Shown here: one piece after another, positions 46,716 through 55,951 of the stretch
Position numbering within the stretch: the stretch's first letter is position 1
Layout: each line of letters starts with the position of its first letter
Assembly (NCBI GenBank): GCA_002396645.1
Contig: DGYI01000037.1
Span: 76,205-140,204 of the forward strand
DNA: 64,000 bases
Direction: 5' to 3'
Source: Firmicutes bacterium UBA5010
Lineage (GTDB): Bacteria; Bacillota; Clostridia; Tissierellales; Sedimentibacteraceae
Translations under genes and position numbers: made by a program
The notes under the pieces: model-generated
The model's database searches: none
Seen by the model: only the letters and a program-made list of their open reading frames with translations
What the model was told of the DNA's origin: nothing

Positions 46716-46752
46716 AAAGGGTTTTCGGTTATATTTTAGCCGAGACCCTTTT
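46716..46752 (+). terminator. Intrinsic terminator of the hypBA operon
   Basis: AAAGGGTTTTCGG pairs with CCGAGACCCTTT around a short loop, followed by a T-run. Confidence 0.85.
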
Positions 46753-46882
46753 TATATTTTTTAGAATTCATATTATGTTAAATATATATTTGGAAAATAA
46801 CACAAACTATATTATAATTAAATAAACTGTTTATGAATATTTCACATAGCAATATTAGAATATAGAGAGGTAGCGTGAAAAA

Positions 46883-47944
46883 ATGACTTCACACTTAGAA
46901 AATCAAGAAAAGGAACACAAAAGGCGCGTAAGATATAAAGGAAAATATCCTAAAAATTATAAAGAAAAATATAAGGAGCATCAGCCTGAAAAATATGCAG
47001 ATACTGTATCAAGAGTAATTCAGAAAGGCGGAACTCCGGCAGGAATGCATATATCAATTTGTGTAAAAGAGATAATGGATTTTTTACAAATTAAACCGGG
47101 ACAAATCGGATTGGATGCCACACTGGGATATGGAGGACATACATCAGAAATGCTGAAATGTCTGAAATCTAAAGGTCATATTTATGCTTTGGATGTTGAT
47201 TCTATCGAGATAGTCAAAACTAAAGAAAGGTTGGAAAAACTCGGGTACGGTTCGGATATACTTACAATTAAACAACTTAATTTTGCAAATATTGATCAGA
47301 TGGGGAAAGAGTTTGGACCATTTGATTTTGTGTTGGCTGATTTAGGAGTTTCTTCAATGCAAATAGATAATCCGGACAGAGGATTCTCTTTTAAAAATGA
47401 AGGTCCTTTAGATTTGAGATTGGATCCTGAAAAGGGCATATCAGCAGCAGATCGACTAAAAGAGATGAGCCTGGAAGAGATAGAGGGTATGCTGCTTGAG
47501 AATTCTGACGAACCTTATGCAAAGGAGATATCTAAAGCTATAGTAAAAGAATTAAGCAAAGGAAATGAGATTGACACTACAACAAAATTATATAAAATAA
47601 TAGAAAATGTACTTACATTTGTCCCAAAAGAAAAACGTAAAGACATTGTAAAAAAATCATCACAAAGAACTTTTCAAGCATTGAGAATTGATGTTAACAG
47701 TGAATTTGAAGTGCTGTATGAATTCCTGGAGAAGCTTCCCGATGTATTGTCAGAGGGCGGACGTGTGGCAATATTAACATTTCATTCAGGCGAAGACAGA
47801 CTTGTAAAAAAATCATTCAAGCATTTCTTCAAAGAAGGAGTATATAGCGAAATTGCGAATGATGTTATCAGACCATCTGTTGAAGAGTGTATTAGTAACA
47901 GTCGGGCCAAATCAACTAAAATGAGATGGGCAATTAAGGCTTAA
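46883..47944 (+). CDS. rsmH: 16S rRNA methyltransferase RsmH paralogue
   Basis: MraW/RsmH-type enzyme that methylates the N4 of C1402 in 16S rRNA. Motif I DATLGYGGHTSEML, the segment VLADLGVSSMQIDNPDRGFS and FHSGEDRLVKK are all characteristic. At 353 residues it is about 40 longer than usual because of a lysine-rich N-terminal tail (KGKYPKNYKEKYKEHQ). It is not in a division/cell wall cluster, so it looks like the second RsmH type (rsmH2) found in some Clostridia. Preceded by GAGAGG. Confidence 0.88.
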   Translation: MTSHLENQEKEHKRRVRYKGKYPKNYKEKYKEHQPEKYADTVSRVIQKGGTPAGMHISICVKEIMDFLQIKPGQIGLDATLGYGGHTSEMLKCLKSKGHIYALDVDSIEIVKTKERLEKLGYGSDILTIKQLNFANIDQMGKEFGPFDFVLADLGVSSMQIDNPDRGFSFKNEGPLDLRLDPEKGISAADRLKEMSLEEIEGMLLENSDEPYAKEISKAIVKELSKGNEIDTTTKLYKIIENVLTFVPKEKRKDIVKKSSQRTFQALRIDVNSEFEVLYEFLEKLPDVLSEGGRVAILTFHSGEDRLVKKSFKHFFKEGVYSEIANDVIRPSVEECISNSRAKSTKMRWAIKA

Positions 47945-48000
47945 TGATGTAAAACAGCTATGGTTGATAAACCGTAGCTAAAATATATGGAGATAAAACT

Positions 48001-48669
48001 ATGTTCAAAATAATGATAATAGATGATAATGAACAGCTTCAGAATGAAATTGGCAACTTGCTCAGAATAAATGGTTATGAGGTTTTAAAGCCAAAGGATT
48101 TTGATAAGATACCACAAACAGTTAAAGAGAATAATCCGGAATTAATTTTATTAGATATAAATTTACCGAGTTGTGATGGCTTTAAAATCTGCACAGAGAT
48201 TCGCAGCTTTTCAAAAGTACCTATAATATTTATAACAAGCAGAAATACAAATGTTGATGAGCTTATGGCAATTACTTTAGGCGGAGATGATTTTATTACA
48301 AAACCGTATAATACTCAAATACTTTTAGCCAGAATAAACGCGCTTATTAAAAGAGCATATCCTAATAATTCAAATCTGGATGTAATTGAATATAATGGTT
48401 TAAGGTTAAACGTTCTGTCAAGTACAATCGAGCATGAAGGAAATAGTGAAGAGCTTACAAAAAATGAGTTAAAAATATTATATTATCTGTTAATTAATAA
48501 AGGAAAAATAGTATCAAGAGCTGAAATTATGGAGTATTTGTGGGACAGTGCTATGTTTGTAAATGATAATACTCTTACGGTAAATATCACCAGAATAAGA
48601 AATAAAGTTGAGGAAATAGGCTTAAAAGAGTTTATTAAAACTAAAAGAGGACAAGGTTATATAGTGTAA
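48001..48669 (+). CDS. OmpR-family response regulator (BceR-like)
   Basis: 222 residues: receiver domain with phosphoacceptor D52 (LLDINLPSCDGF) and K-containing ITKPYN, then a winged-helix DNA-binding domain ending in TKRGQGYIV. First gene of a Bce-type module with sensor kinase, ATPase and permease; such modules sense and remove cell-wall-active peptides. Confidence 0.92.
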   Translation: MFKIMIIDDNEQLQNEIGNLLRINGYEVLKPKDFDKIPQTVKENNPELILLDINLPSCDGFKICTEIRSFSKVPIIFITSRNTNVDELMAITLGGDDFITKPYNTQILLARINALIKRAYPNNSNLDVIEYNGLRLNVLSSTIEHEGNSEELTKNELKILYYLLINKGKIVSRAEIMEYLWDSAMFVNDNTLTVNITRIRNKVEEIGLKEFIKTKRGQGYIV

Positions 48670-48725
48670 AAAATAATTTTTCATTTCTTTTGTGAGGCCG
48701 CAAAGCGGCACAATGTGAGGTCAAT

Positions 48726-49736
48726 ATGAGTTTAAAAGATTATTTAAAAAGTAAAAGCGGAACAATATTTTTAAATATTATAGCTTTAATAGTTTTAGCT
48801 GTTTTTCTTTTCAGTATAGGTAATGAATTTAAAGCGGTAGCTATAATAGCTTTATGTTGGATTCTTACCTTAATTACATACTTTACTGTAAATTATAGAA
48901 AAAGAAAAGATTATTTTGAATTAATTGAGAAATGCGCAGCAGGTATTGATAAAAAATATTTAATGAGTGAAATTTTAGAAATACCACCTTTTATTGAAGC
49001 AAAACCATATTATTATCTTCTGAAAACATCAAGCAAATCAATGAGAGAAGAAATCAATAAAGAAAAATCAACGCTTAAAGATTACAAAGAGTACATAGAG
49101 CAATGGATTCATGAAGTAAAAACACCAATATCACTTATAAAGTTAATAGAAGAAAATAACAGAACAGCTAAAAGCTCGGAAATACTTATGCAGCTGGAAG
49201 AAATAGACAGATATGTTGAGCAAGCTTTATTTTATGCAAGAAGTGAAGCCGTTGACAAGGATTACCTGGTGAAGGAAACAAGACTGCAAAGCTGTGTGAA
49301 CAATGTGATTACCAGAAATAAACAAGGCTTTATTCTGAATGATATAGATATAGAAATTAATAATATAGAAAGAAAGGTATATTGCGACAGCAAATGGCTT
49401 GAATTTATTTTAAATCAGATAATAGTAAATTCTATAAAATATAGAAATAACAAAGCCCCTAAAGTTAAGGTGTATTCATGCAGTGTAAAAAACGGAATTC
49501 AGCTGATTGTTGAAGACAATGGAATCGGCATACCTTCTGATGAATTGGATAGAGTGTTTGAAAAAGGATTTACAGGAAATACAGGTCGATTAAATACTAA
49601 ATCTACAGGGATTGGATTGTATTTATGCAAAAAATTATGTGATAAATTAGGATTATTGATAAATATAGAATCAGAAATAAACAGCTATACAAAAGTTATT
49701 ATTACTTTTCCTATAGGAAGCTTTTGTAAGTTCTGA
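48726..49736 (+). CDS. Intramembrane-sensing histidine kinase (BceS-like)
   Basis: 336 residues. Two membrane helices near residues 14-32 and 37-55 with almost no extracellular loop, so the kinase cannot sense ligand by itself and should rely on the permease. H129 in IHEVKTPISLIKL is the phosphorylated histidine; the ATP domain has NQIIVNSIKY, DNGIGIP and TGIGLYL. A small GCCGC/GCGGC hairpin (48697-48709) lies just before its ribosome binding site. Confidence 0.92.
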   Translation: MSLKDYLKSKSGTIFLNIIALIVLAVFLFSIGNEFKAVAIIALCWILTLITYFTVNYRKRKDYFELIEKCAAGIDKKYLMSEILEIPPFIEAKPYYYLLKTSSKSMREEINKEKSTLKDYKEYIEQWIHEVKTPISLIKLIEENNRTAKSSEILMQLEEIDRYVEQALFYARSEAVDKDYLVKETRLQSCVNNVITRNKQGFILNDIDIEINNIERKVYCDSKWLEFILNQIIVNSIKYRNNKAPKVKVYSCSVKNGIQLIVEDNGIGIPSDELDRVFEKGFTGNTGRLNTKSTGIGLYLCKKLCDKLGLLINIESEINSYTKVIITFPIGSFCKF

Positions 49737-49827
49737 TTTACTAATGTTACAACATTGTCACTTAAAAGTAATATTAAATCGAATCCGGATTGAGGAATAT
49801 AAGTTATAATATCTCTAAGATAATAGT

Positions 49828-49891
49828 GTGAAATAAAAGACATTTCACACAGTGAAATAAAAGACATTTCACACAGTGAAATAAATTTCAC
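49828..49891. repeat. 24-bp tandem repeat with inner palindrome
   Basis: Two identical 24-base units (49828-49851, 49852-49875) and a partial third to 49891. Each contains GTGAAAT and ATTTCAC as an inverted pair. Located in the leader of the ABC transporter genes. Confidence 0.88.
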
Positions 49892-49894
49892 TTA

Positions 49895-49925
49895 TGAAAA
49901 ATCAAAAAACGATTTTTCAAGGAGG
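49895..49925 (+). promoter_or_regulatory. Hairpin abutting the ribosome binding site of the ABC ATPase
   Basis: TGAAAAATC (49895-49903) and GATTTTTCA (49911-49919) form a perfect 9-bp stem. Its last base overlaps AAGGAGG (49919-49925), so folding may affect translation of the gene at 49931. Confidence 0.55.
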
Positions 49926-49930
49926 ATATA

Positions 49931-50698
49931 ATGAATGAGATATTGAAAATAAAGAATATTGAAAAATACTATGGAAGTAAAGGCAATATAGTTAAAGCGA
50001 TAGATGATATCAGCTTTAGTGTGAAAAAAGGTGAATTTGTAGGGGTAATGGGACCATCCGGCTCAGGTAAGACAACTTTATTGAATTTGATAGCGACAAT
50101 TGATGATGTCAGTTCAGGTAATATTTATTTAGACGGACAAGATTTAACAGAGGTAAATCAAAAGAATATAGCGAGCTTTAGAAGGGAAAACCTAGGGTTT
50201 ATATTTCAAGACTTTAACTTGCTGGATACATTAACTGTTCAAGAAAATATAGCTTTGGCACTGACTATAAACAAAACTAAAAAAAGTGAAATAGATAACA
50301 TAGTATTGAGTGCTGCAAAGGAATTAGGAATAGAAGATTTACTTTTAAAGTATCCTTACGAGATATCGGGAGGAGAGAAACAAAGAACTGCATGTGCAAG
50401 AGCATTAGTAACAAATCCTAAGCTAATATTAGCCGATGAACCGACAGGGTCACTGGATTCTAAATCCTCTCAAATGCTGATAGAGATGATATCAAATTTA
50501 AATAAAGATTTAGATGCAACAATATTAATGGTAACACATGATTCTTTCACAGCCAGCTATTGTGACAGGATATTGTTTATCAAAGACGGTAAAATATTCA
50601 CAGAGCTGGTGAGAGGCGAAAATACACGCAGACAGTTTTTTAATAAGATTTTGGATGTGGTAGCATTATTAGGCGGTGATGTCAGAGATGTACGCTAA
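49931..50698 (+). CDS. Bce-type ABC transporter ATPase
   Basis: 255 residues with Walker A GPSGSGKTT, Q-loop region FIFQDFNLLDTLTV, signature SGGEKQRTACARAL, Walker B LILADEPTGSLD and H-loop VTHD. The C-terminal tail (RGENTRRQFFNKIL) is typical of the BceA/MacB-like exporter ATPases. It overlaps the permease start by several codons. Confidence 0.94.
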   Translation: MNEILKIKNIEKYYGSKGNIVKAIDDISFSVKKGEFVGVMGPSGSGKTTLLNLIATIDDVSSGNIYLDGQDLTEVNQKNIASFRRENLGFIFQDFNLLDTLTVQENIALALTINKTKKSEIDNIVLSAAKELGIEDLLLKYPYEISGGEKQRTACARALVTNPKLILADEPTGSLDSKSSQMLIEMISNLNKDLDATILMVTHDSFTASYCDRILFIKDGKIFTELVRGENTRRQFFNKILDVVALLGGDVRDVR

Positions 50699-52727
50699 AT
50701 TAGCCAAAAGCAATGCAAAAAAATCTATTAAAGATTATTTAATTTATTTTATAACCATAACAATATGTGTAAGCTTGTTTTACGCAATTACATCACTTTC
50801 CAGTTCAAGTTATGAGTTAATTACCGAAAAGTCTTACAATTTCCAAGCTTTAAATTTAATATTAAAATATGCAACTTATGTGATTACAGCAATTCTTATT
50901 TTACTTGTAGCTTATGTAAACAAATATATGATAAGAAGGCGCAAAAGAGAATTTGCAACATATGTACTGCTTGGAGCAGAGCAGAAAAGTGTAGCGTTAA
51001 TGTTTTTTATTGAGACTTTAATAATTGGGATTTTAGCCATAATCGCAGGCATATTTGCAGGAACTTTATTTTCACAAGCAATTACAGCCATAGTTTTGGT
51101 AAGTGCAAAACAAGAGGTAGCTTTTAGTCTAAGGCTATATATGGATACAGTCTTGATTACTTTTGTATTCTTTATATGTATGTTTTGTATAATCGGATTG
51201 CATAACGTTATAGTTTTAAGGAAAATAAAACTTATAGATATGCTCAATGCACATAAACAGATGGAGTTTCAATTTAAAAGAAGCGGCAAGGTGTATGTTG
51301 TAATATTTATATTATCAGTGATTTTATACATTATTTGTGCCGGCTGTACTATTAAATTGTTAAATACAAAAATTGATTATAGTATAAAATCACTGATATA
51401 TGTAGGGGTATCTTTGATTACTTTCATCATAGCAACTTATGCATTATTCTATTCAATTGCTTATATTATGATTTACATAAAAAACAAGTGGGTCAATTTT
51501 AAATATGAAGGAACAAATTTGTTTTTGATAGGATCAATAGTATCTAAAATAAAGACAGCGCCAATATTAATGGCTACAATATCAATGACTTTCTTAGGCG
51601 CAATGATAAGCTTTATAATAACGCTTGTAATGGCTCAGTGGGCACTTGGATATTTAGATATGAGGGTTCCTTATGATATAGATATACGCAATAATTACAG
51701 TTCATCCTTTCTGGCAGAAGCTAATATTGAAGAGATACCTAAATTAGATTATAGTATAATTGTTAACTATTTAAGCGATAAGGGCTATGTTGTGAAAAAT
51801 CATTGCCAGGTAGAAAAATATTATGTCAGAGAAGGTGAGAACAGTGAATCAATTTTGGCAATTAGCTTAAGTGATTTTAATCAATTGAGAAATATGCTGG
51901 GATATAAAGAGATAGAATTAAGTGCTGATGAATATACTACTCAATGGTATAGTGTTGTTACAGATGAAGAAATAAGTAATTATTTAGATAAGAATTATAA
52001 ATTAAATATTAACGGAAAAACATATAATCTAAGTAAAAACTCAGCTTATAAAGAATCCATCGGAGAAGGATTTTATGCGAATACAAACAGCATCATAATT
52101 TTGCCGGATGAAACATGTGATAAACTTGATTTTGCCGAAACTAATTTTGTTGCTAATATTAAAAATAAAATGAGTTATGAAGATGCTGATAATTTTCAAT
52201 ATGATTATGTTAATGAATGGTTTAGAAAAAATAATGCTGAATTTGTAGAAAAATACAGTAAAGAATATGATATAACACGCAGTGTAATCAGAGCAAGAAT
52301 GAAATCATTGGAAACTAATAATATTTTAGTTGCAACTTTATCTATGAGAATTCTTGGCATATATTTAGGAATAGTTTTATTGATGATAAGCTTGACTATT
52401 CTGTCCCTCAGTCAACTTTCCGAATCTATAGAGCATAAGGATAGATTTAATATAATCCGGAAGCTGGGAATTGAGGAAAATGAAATAAGCAAGATTGTTT
52501 TAAAACAAATTTCTGTATATTTTATAGTTCCTATTGCTATAGCTATGATTGGAGTTGCAATATTTATATATAATTATTATTTATTTTATAAAGACATAAT
52601 CACAGTTTTTGTAGGAGATACAGCATTTATTATAAGTATAATTTTCGGAGTTACTCTAATGCTTGCTGTTTATATTTCTTACTTTGGAGGAACATATTAT
52701 ACTTTTAAGAGAAATATTAATAATTAA
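50679..52727 (+). CDS. Bce-type ABC transporter permease (FtsX-like)
   Basis: About 682 residues. Ten predicted membrane helices with a large extracellular domain between helices 7 and 8 (about residues 330-555), the arrangement of BceB permeases that both remove the peptide and signal to the kinase. The start is uncertain: GTG 50676, ATG 50679 and ATG 50688 are all inside the end of the ATPase gene; family members usually begin near MYAKLAKSNAKKS (50688). Confidence 0.9.
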   Translation: MSEMYAKLAKSNAKKSIKDYLIYFITITICVSLFYAITSLSSSSYELITEKSYNFQALNLILKYATYVITAILILLVAYVNKYMIRRRKREFATYVLLGAEQKSVALMFFIETLIIGILAIIAGIFAGTLFSQAITAIVLVSAKQEVAFSLRLYMDTVLITFVFFICMFCIIGLHNVIVLRKIKLIDMLNAHKQMEFQFKRSGKVYVVIFILSVILYIICAGCTIKLLNTKIDYSIKSLIYVGVSLITFIIATYALFYSIAYIMIYIKNKWVNFKYEGTNLFLIGSIVSKIKTAPILMATISMTFLGAMISFIITLVMAQWALGYLDMRVPYDIDIRNNYSSSFLAEANIEEIPKLDYSIIVNYLSDKGYVVKNHCQVEKYYVREGENSESILAISLSDFNQLRNMLGYKEIELSADEYTTQWYSVVTDEEISNYLDKNYKLNINGKTYNLSKNSAYKESIGEGFYANTNSIIILPDETCDKLDFAETNFVANIKNKMSYEDADNFQYDYVNEWFRKNNAEFVEKYSKEYDITRSVIRARMKSLETNNILVATLSMRILGIYLGIVLLMISLTILSLSQLSESIEHKDRFNIIRKLGIEENEISKIVLKQISVYFIVPIAIAMIGVAIFIYNYYLFYKDIITVFVGDTAFIISIIFGVTLMLAVYISYFGGTYYTFKRNINN

Positions 52728-52828
52728 ATAACATTTTTAAAAGACTGTCCAAATTGAATTTTGCTTTCAGGGGTTTGATCCAATGAGTAATTTTAAACTT
52801 CAATTTGCTTAAGTTAAAATCTAAGAGA

Positions 52829-52877
52829 CTAAGCTAAGATTAAATTATATAATCTGAATACTTAGTTTCTTTTTTTA
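52829..52877 (+). terminator. Terminator after the Bce module
   Basis: GAGACTAAG pairs with CTTAGTTTC across a loop containing a second small stem, followed by a run of T. Confidence 0.65.
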
Positions 52878-53005
52878 TCACATAGAAAAGCTTTCTTCCC
52901 CATGTGAATGGAGTGAACGCAGTTCACTTTTTATGCCCAAAATCAGAGAAAGTGAAAGTATGTACCTTAAACAATAAATATGATTGACATGAATAAAGAT
53001 ACTTA

Positions 53006-53070
53006 TTGACATCCGGCTTATAATATATTATTATTTTAATAACAGTGTTATGAAAATAAACGGTGTTATG
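53006..53070 (+). promoter_or_regulatory. Promoter and TetR operator
   Basis: TTGACA (53006-53011), 17-base spacer, TATTAT (53029-53034). The palindrome ATAACAGTGTTAT (53039-53051) follows directly and a similar half, ACGGTGTTAT, lies near 53060-53069. The repressor encoded next probably binds here. Confidence 0.65.
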
Positions 53071-53090
53071 AAAAACCGGAGGGATAGCAT

Positions 53091-53678
53091 ATGGCAAGAG
53101 AAGAGCAGAAAATGCGCAGTGGGCTGGTTCGTCAAGCAATTTTAGATACAGCATTGGATATTGGAATCAGGGAAGGATTTGAAGGGGTATCCATCAGAAA
53201 AATCATTAAAGAGATGAAATACTCTACAGGCATTATCTATCATCATTTCAAAGATAAGCAAGAGATTATAGATGCAATTGAACAGAAAGAGACAGAGTGG
53301 CTTCGAAGCAAAATTATGGAATTGCTGAAGGATAATGATGATATCCTGTCTAAAATGGAAATGGTATTCCATATGATTATGAAACTTGCTTTTGAAGAAC
53401 CAGAAAAATATAACCTCATTGTTCTTCATAAGTACAGCAGGAAGAATCCCGGTCAATCAGGATGGATAAGTTATCTGGCGAGAGAGCTGAAAGAGGCGAT
53501 GAATGAAGGGAAAATCAGGAAAATGGATTGTGAAAAAGCTGCATTTTCTGTTTGGAGCTCCTTTCTGGGCTTTAATCTTATGATTTCAAGACATATAGAT
53601 TTAACAACGGATGAGACGGAAGAAATGTTCAAGGTTCAATTTGATATTATTTTAAAGGGGGTTATCTCAAATGAATAA
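53091..53678 (+). CDS. TetR-family repressor
   Basis: 195 residues. N-terminal helix-turn-helix (IKEMKYSTGIIYHHFKDKQE) and a helical ligand-binding domain. First gene of an operon with flavodoxin-like and FMN-binding proteins, whose start it overlaps (53671). A palindromic site lies between its promoter and start codon. Confidence 0.92.
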   Translation: MAREEQKMRSGLVRQAILDTALDIGIREGFEGVSIRKIIKEMKYSTGIIYHHFKDKQEIIDAIEQKETEWLRSKIMELLKDNDDILSKMEMVFHMIMKLAFEEPEKYNLIVLHKYSRKNPGQSGWISYLARELKEAMNEGKIRKMDCEKAAFSVWSSFLGFNLMISRHIDLTTDETEEMFKVQFDIILKGVISNE

Positions 53679-54096
53679 ATTAAGAATTGTATATGCAACA
53701 AAAACCAAACATTCAAAAAAGTTGGCACAGGCTATTGGAAATGCTCTTAACATTCGGGCAGAAAATGTATCAGATAATTTGTTGCCGTTAGAAGCAGATT
53801 TGCTTTTTCTTGTGGGAGGAATTTATGGAGGAGAAAGTCTGCCGGAGCTTTTAGCATTTGTGAAAAGCTTAGACAGGGAAAAAATAAAGAGTGTTGCACT
53901 TATCACTTCTTGTGTGTCAAAAAAACAGGGGCAGGATACCGTCAGAAAGATTCTGCAGGATAAAGAAATTCCTGTAGTAGATGAATTTATCTGTCAGGGA
54001 AGTTTTTTATTTTTTAAAATCGGTCATCCGAATAAAGATGATATTCAGGAGGTAGTTGATTTTACTGTCAGAATATCGGAAAGGAGAAAATATTAA
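53671..54096 (+). CDS. Flavodoxin-like protein
   Basis: 141 residues. The N-terminal phosphate loop ATKTKHSKKLAQAIG and the segment FLVGGIYGGESLPELLAFV give the flavodoxin fold; expected to carry FMN electrons in the cytosol. Overlaps the TetR gene by 8 bases; AAGGGGG upstream. The next gene starts immediately after its stop. Confidence 0.85.
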   Translation: MNKLRIVYATKTKHSKKLAQAIGNALNIRAENVSDNLLPLEADLLFLVGGIYGGESLPELLAFVKSLDREKIKSVALITSCVSKKQGQDTVRKILQDKEIPVVDEFICQGSFLFFKIGHPNKDDIQEVVDFTVRISERRKY

Positions 54097-54489
54097 ATGA
54101 AAAAGACAAGTATCACCATTGGAATTATACTTATTTTTATTCTAGGTGCCTTTATATGGATGACAGGCAGTGCAAAAAAAGAATTGGATACAATGGTGTA
54201 TGAGGATATAGATATGAATTTGGTCTCAGACGGAACTTATTATGGGGAAACTGATGCAGGGCTCGTACTGGTAAAGGTTGGAGTTTATGTAGAGGAACAT
54301 ACAATATCAGATATCGATCTTATCGAACATCAAAATGGTCTGGGAAGCAAAGCAGAGGCTATTACAGAATTAATGATTCAAAAAAACAGTTATGATGTGG
54401 ATGCTATCAGCGGTGCAACACTTTCAAGCGAAGCTATTAAAAGTGCTGTAAGTAAAGCACTGAAAGAAGGTTACACAGAGCAGCCTTAA
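54097..54489 (+). CDS. Membrane-anchored FMN-binding domain protein
   Basis: 130 residues: one N-terminal membrane helix (about 5-24), then an FMN_bind domain ending in DAISGATLSSEAIKSAV, where the threonine in SGAT is the usual site of covalent flavin attachment. It probably faces outside and takes part in extracytoplasmic electron transfer. No ApbE flavin transferase is in the window. Confidence 0.88.
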   Translation: MKKTSITIGIILIFILGAFIWMTGSAKKELDTMVYEDIDMNLVSDGTYYGETDAGLVLVKVGVYVEEHTISDIDLIEHQNGLGSKAEAITELMIQKNSYDVDAISGATLSSEAIKSAVSKALKEGYTEQP

Positions 54490-54540
54490 AATTAAGTGAT
54501 ATGAATATCTGGCAGTTATGCCATGATGATCGGAGGATAA

Positions 54541-55080
54541 ATGATTACTATATTAGCAGATGAGGGAAAAGGTAAAATCGGAGCAGAACTTTTTCAGGAA
54601 TTATCATTGAAGACTGTCAAGTCGGAATATATTTCATTGGAGGGGATACAGGTGAAACCCTGTATAAACTGCGGAGGGTGTACCTACAAAACCTTTGGAA
54701 AGTGTATAAGCCGTGATGACGGAGATTGGATTTTTCCAAAGGTCATCGGAGCAGATATCCTTATATTTGTTACCCCTATTACATTTGGATGCTATTCCTC
54801 TAAAATTAAGAGGGTAATGGATAAATTCGGATTGATTATGGACCGGCATTATTTTATGGAAAATGGAGAACTGGTAAAAGGGGGCATGCAAGGAAAGCAG
54901 TTTAAATTTTATGTCTTAGGCATCAGAGAAAATTGCATTGATGATGAAGTAGAGGTATTTAAAAAACTTCATTATGAAAATCTCATCATTACCAGAGGTT
55001 TAGGAAAAACATTTATCGTTGATATGACGCTTACTACTGAAATGAAATATAATATTATGAAGGAGGTTTTTAATGCATGA
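54541..55080 (+). CDS. NAD(P)H-dependent FMN reductase-like protein
   Basis: 179 residues with a flavodoxin-like fold. The segment CINCGGCTYKTFGKC resembles the cysteine-containing loop of iron-sulfur flavoproteins, although the spacing is not the classical one; ITFGCYSSKIKRVMDK is a typical flavin-binding stretch. ATCGGAGG precedes the ATG. Overlaps the next gene by 8 bases. Confidence 0.82.
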   Translation: MITILADEGKGKIGAELFQELSLKTVKSEYISLEGIQVKPCINCGGCTYKTFGKCISRDDGDWIFPKVIGADILIFVTPITFGCYSSKIKRVMDKFGLIMDRHYFMENGELVKGGMQGKQFKFYVLGIRENCIDDEVEVFKKLHYENLIITRGLGKTFIVDMTLTTEMKYNIMKEVFNA

Positions 55081-55732
55081 AAAAAAACTTCTGATTAATG
55101 CAAGTCCCAGAACAAATGGAACAAGTTTTGTTCTGCTTCAAATGTGTAAGACATATTTAGAAGACAAGGGTCATAGGTGTGAGCTGATACACCTATATCC
55201 CAGTATGAACAATAAAGATGAATTGTGGAAATCTATAAAGAATGCAGATATATTAATTATCTGTGGTCCTTGCTACATTAATACATATCCGGCTGATACA
55301 ATAGCTTTTTTGGAAGAACTATCAACACATAAAGAACTTTTACACGGACAAAGTCTTTATGGAATTATTCAGGGAGGAATGCCGTATGTTCATACTCATG
55401 AAAGTGGCTTATCCTTATTGGATATGTTTAGCAGAAAATGCGATGTAATCTATAAGGGCGGCTTTGTAATGGGTATGGGAGCAATGCTTAACGGTCAGCC
55501 TGTTAATAATCTCCCAAATTCAAAAACAATTATCAGACAGTTAAATATTTTCTTTGATTATATAGAAAAGGATGAAGAGTCAACATCAGAGGTATATCAG
55601 AAAGCACAATTTAAGGTGCCGAACTTTCTATTCGGTATTATGGCGAAAAGAATGAATCGAATTATTGATAAGGATCTAAAAAAGAATGGAATTGATGTAA
55701 AGCGGAGCAGTCCTTATCTGGATTCTAACTAA
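55073..55732 (+). CDS. Flavodoxin-fold oxidoreductase
   Basis: 219 residues. LLINASPRTNGTSFVLLQM is the phosphate loop of NADPH-dependent FMN reductases, followed by CGPCYINTYPADTIAFLEEL. The C-terminal part (FGIMAKRMNRII) is basic. Last gene of the TetR-led flavin operon; AAGGAGG upstream. Role probably in flavin reduction or quinone detoxification. Confidence 0.85.
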   Translation: MHEKKLLINASPRTNGTSFVLLQMCKTYLEDKGHRCELIHLYPSMNNKDELWKSIKNADILIICGPCYINTYPADTIAFLEELSTHKELLHGQSLYGIIQGGMPYVHTHESGLSLLDMFSRKCDVIYKGGFVMGMGAMLNGQPVNNLPNSKTIIRQLNIFFDYIEKDEESTSEVYQKAQFKVPNFLFGIMAKRMNRIIDKDLKKNGIDVKRSSPYLDSN

Positions 55733-55951
55733 TCTGTTATATAAAAACGAGGGTTTCTTTTAATTAAGATATTCTTGTTTTTTTATTGCGAAGTATGCGT
55801 AAACTAGAAAAAACCCGGCATACAGAACCGTATGACTACATTCTACTCGGTTTATGTCGATTTATACAATATTTTGTAATAAAATAGTGATTTTTTTTAA
55901 AAAATATGGTATCTTTAATAGTATACAGATAAAGGAAGGTTGGTGTGTTTT

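Noticed and set aside
49828..49891. CRISPR array
   Set aside because: Units are adjacent with no unique spacers, only 2.7 copies, and no cas genes.
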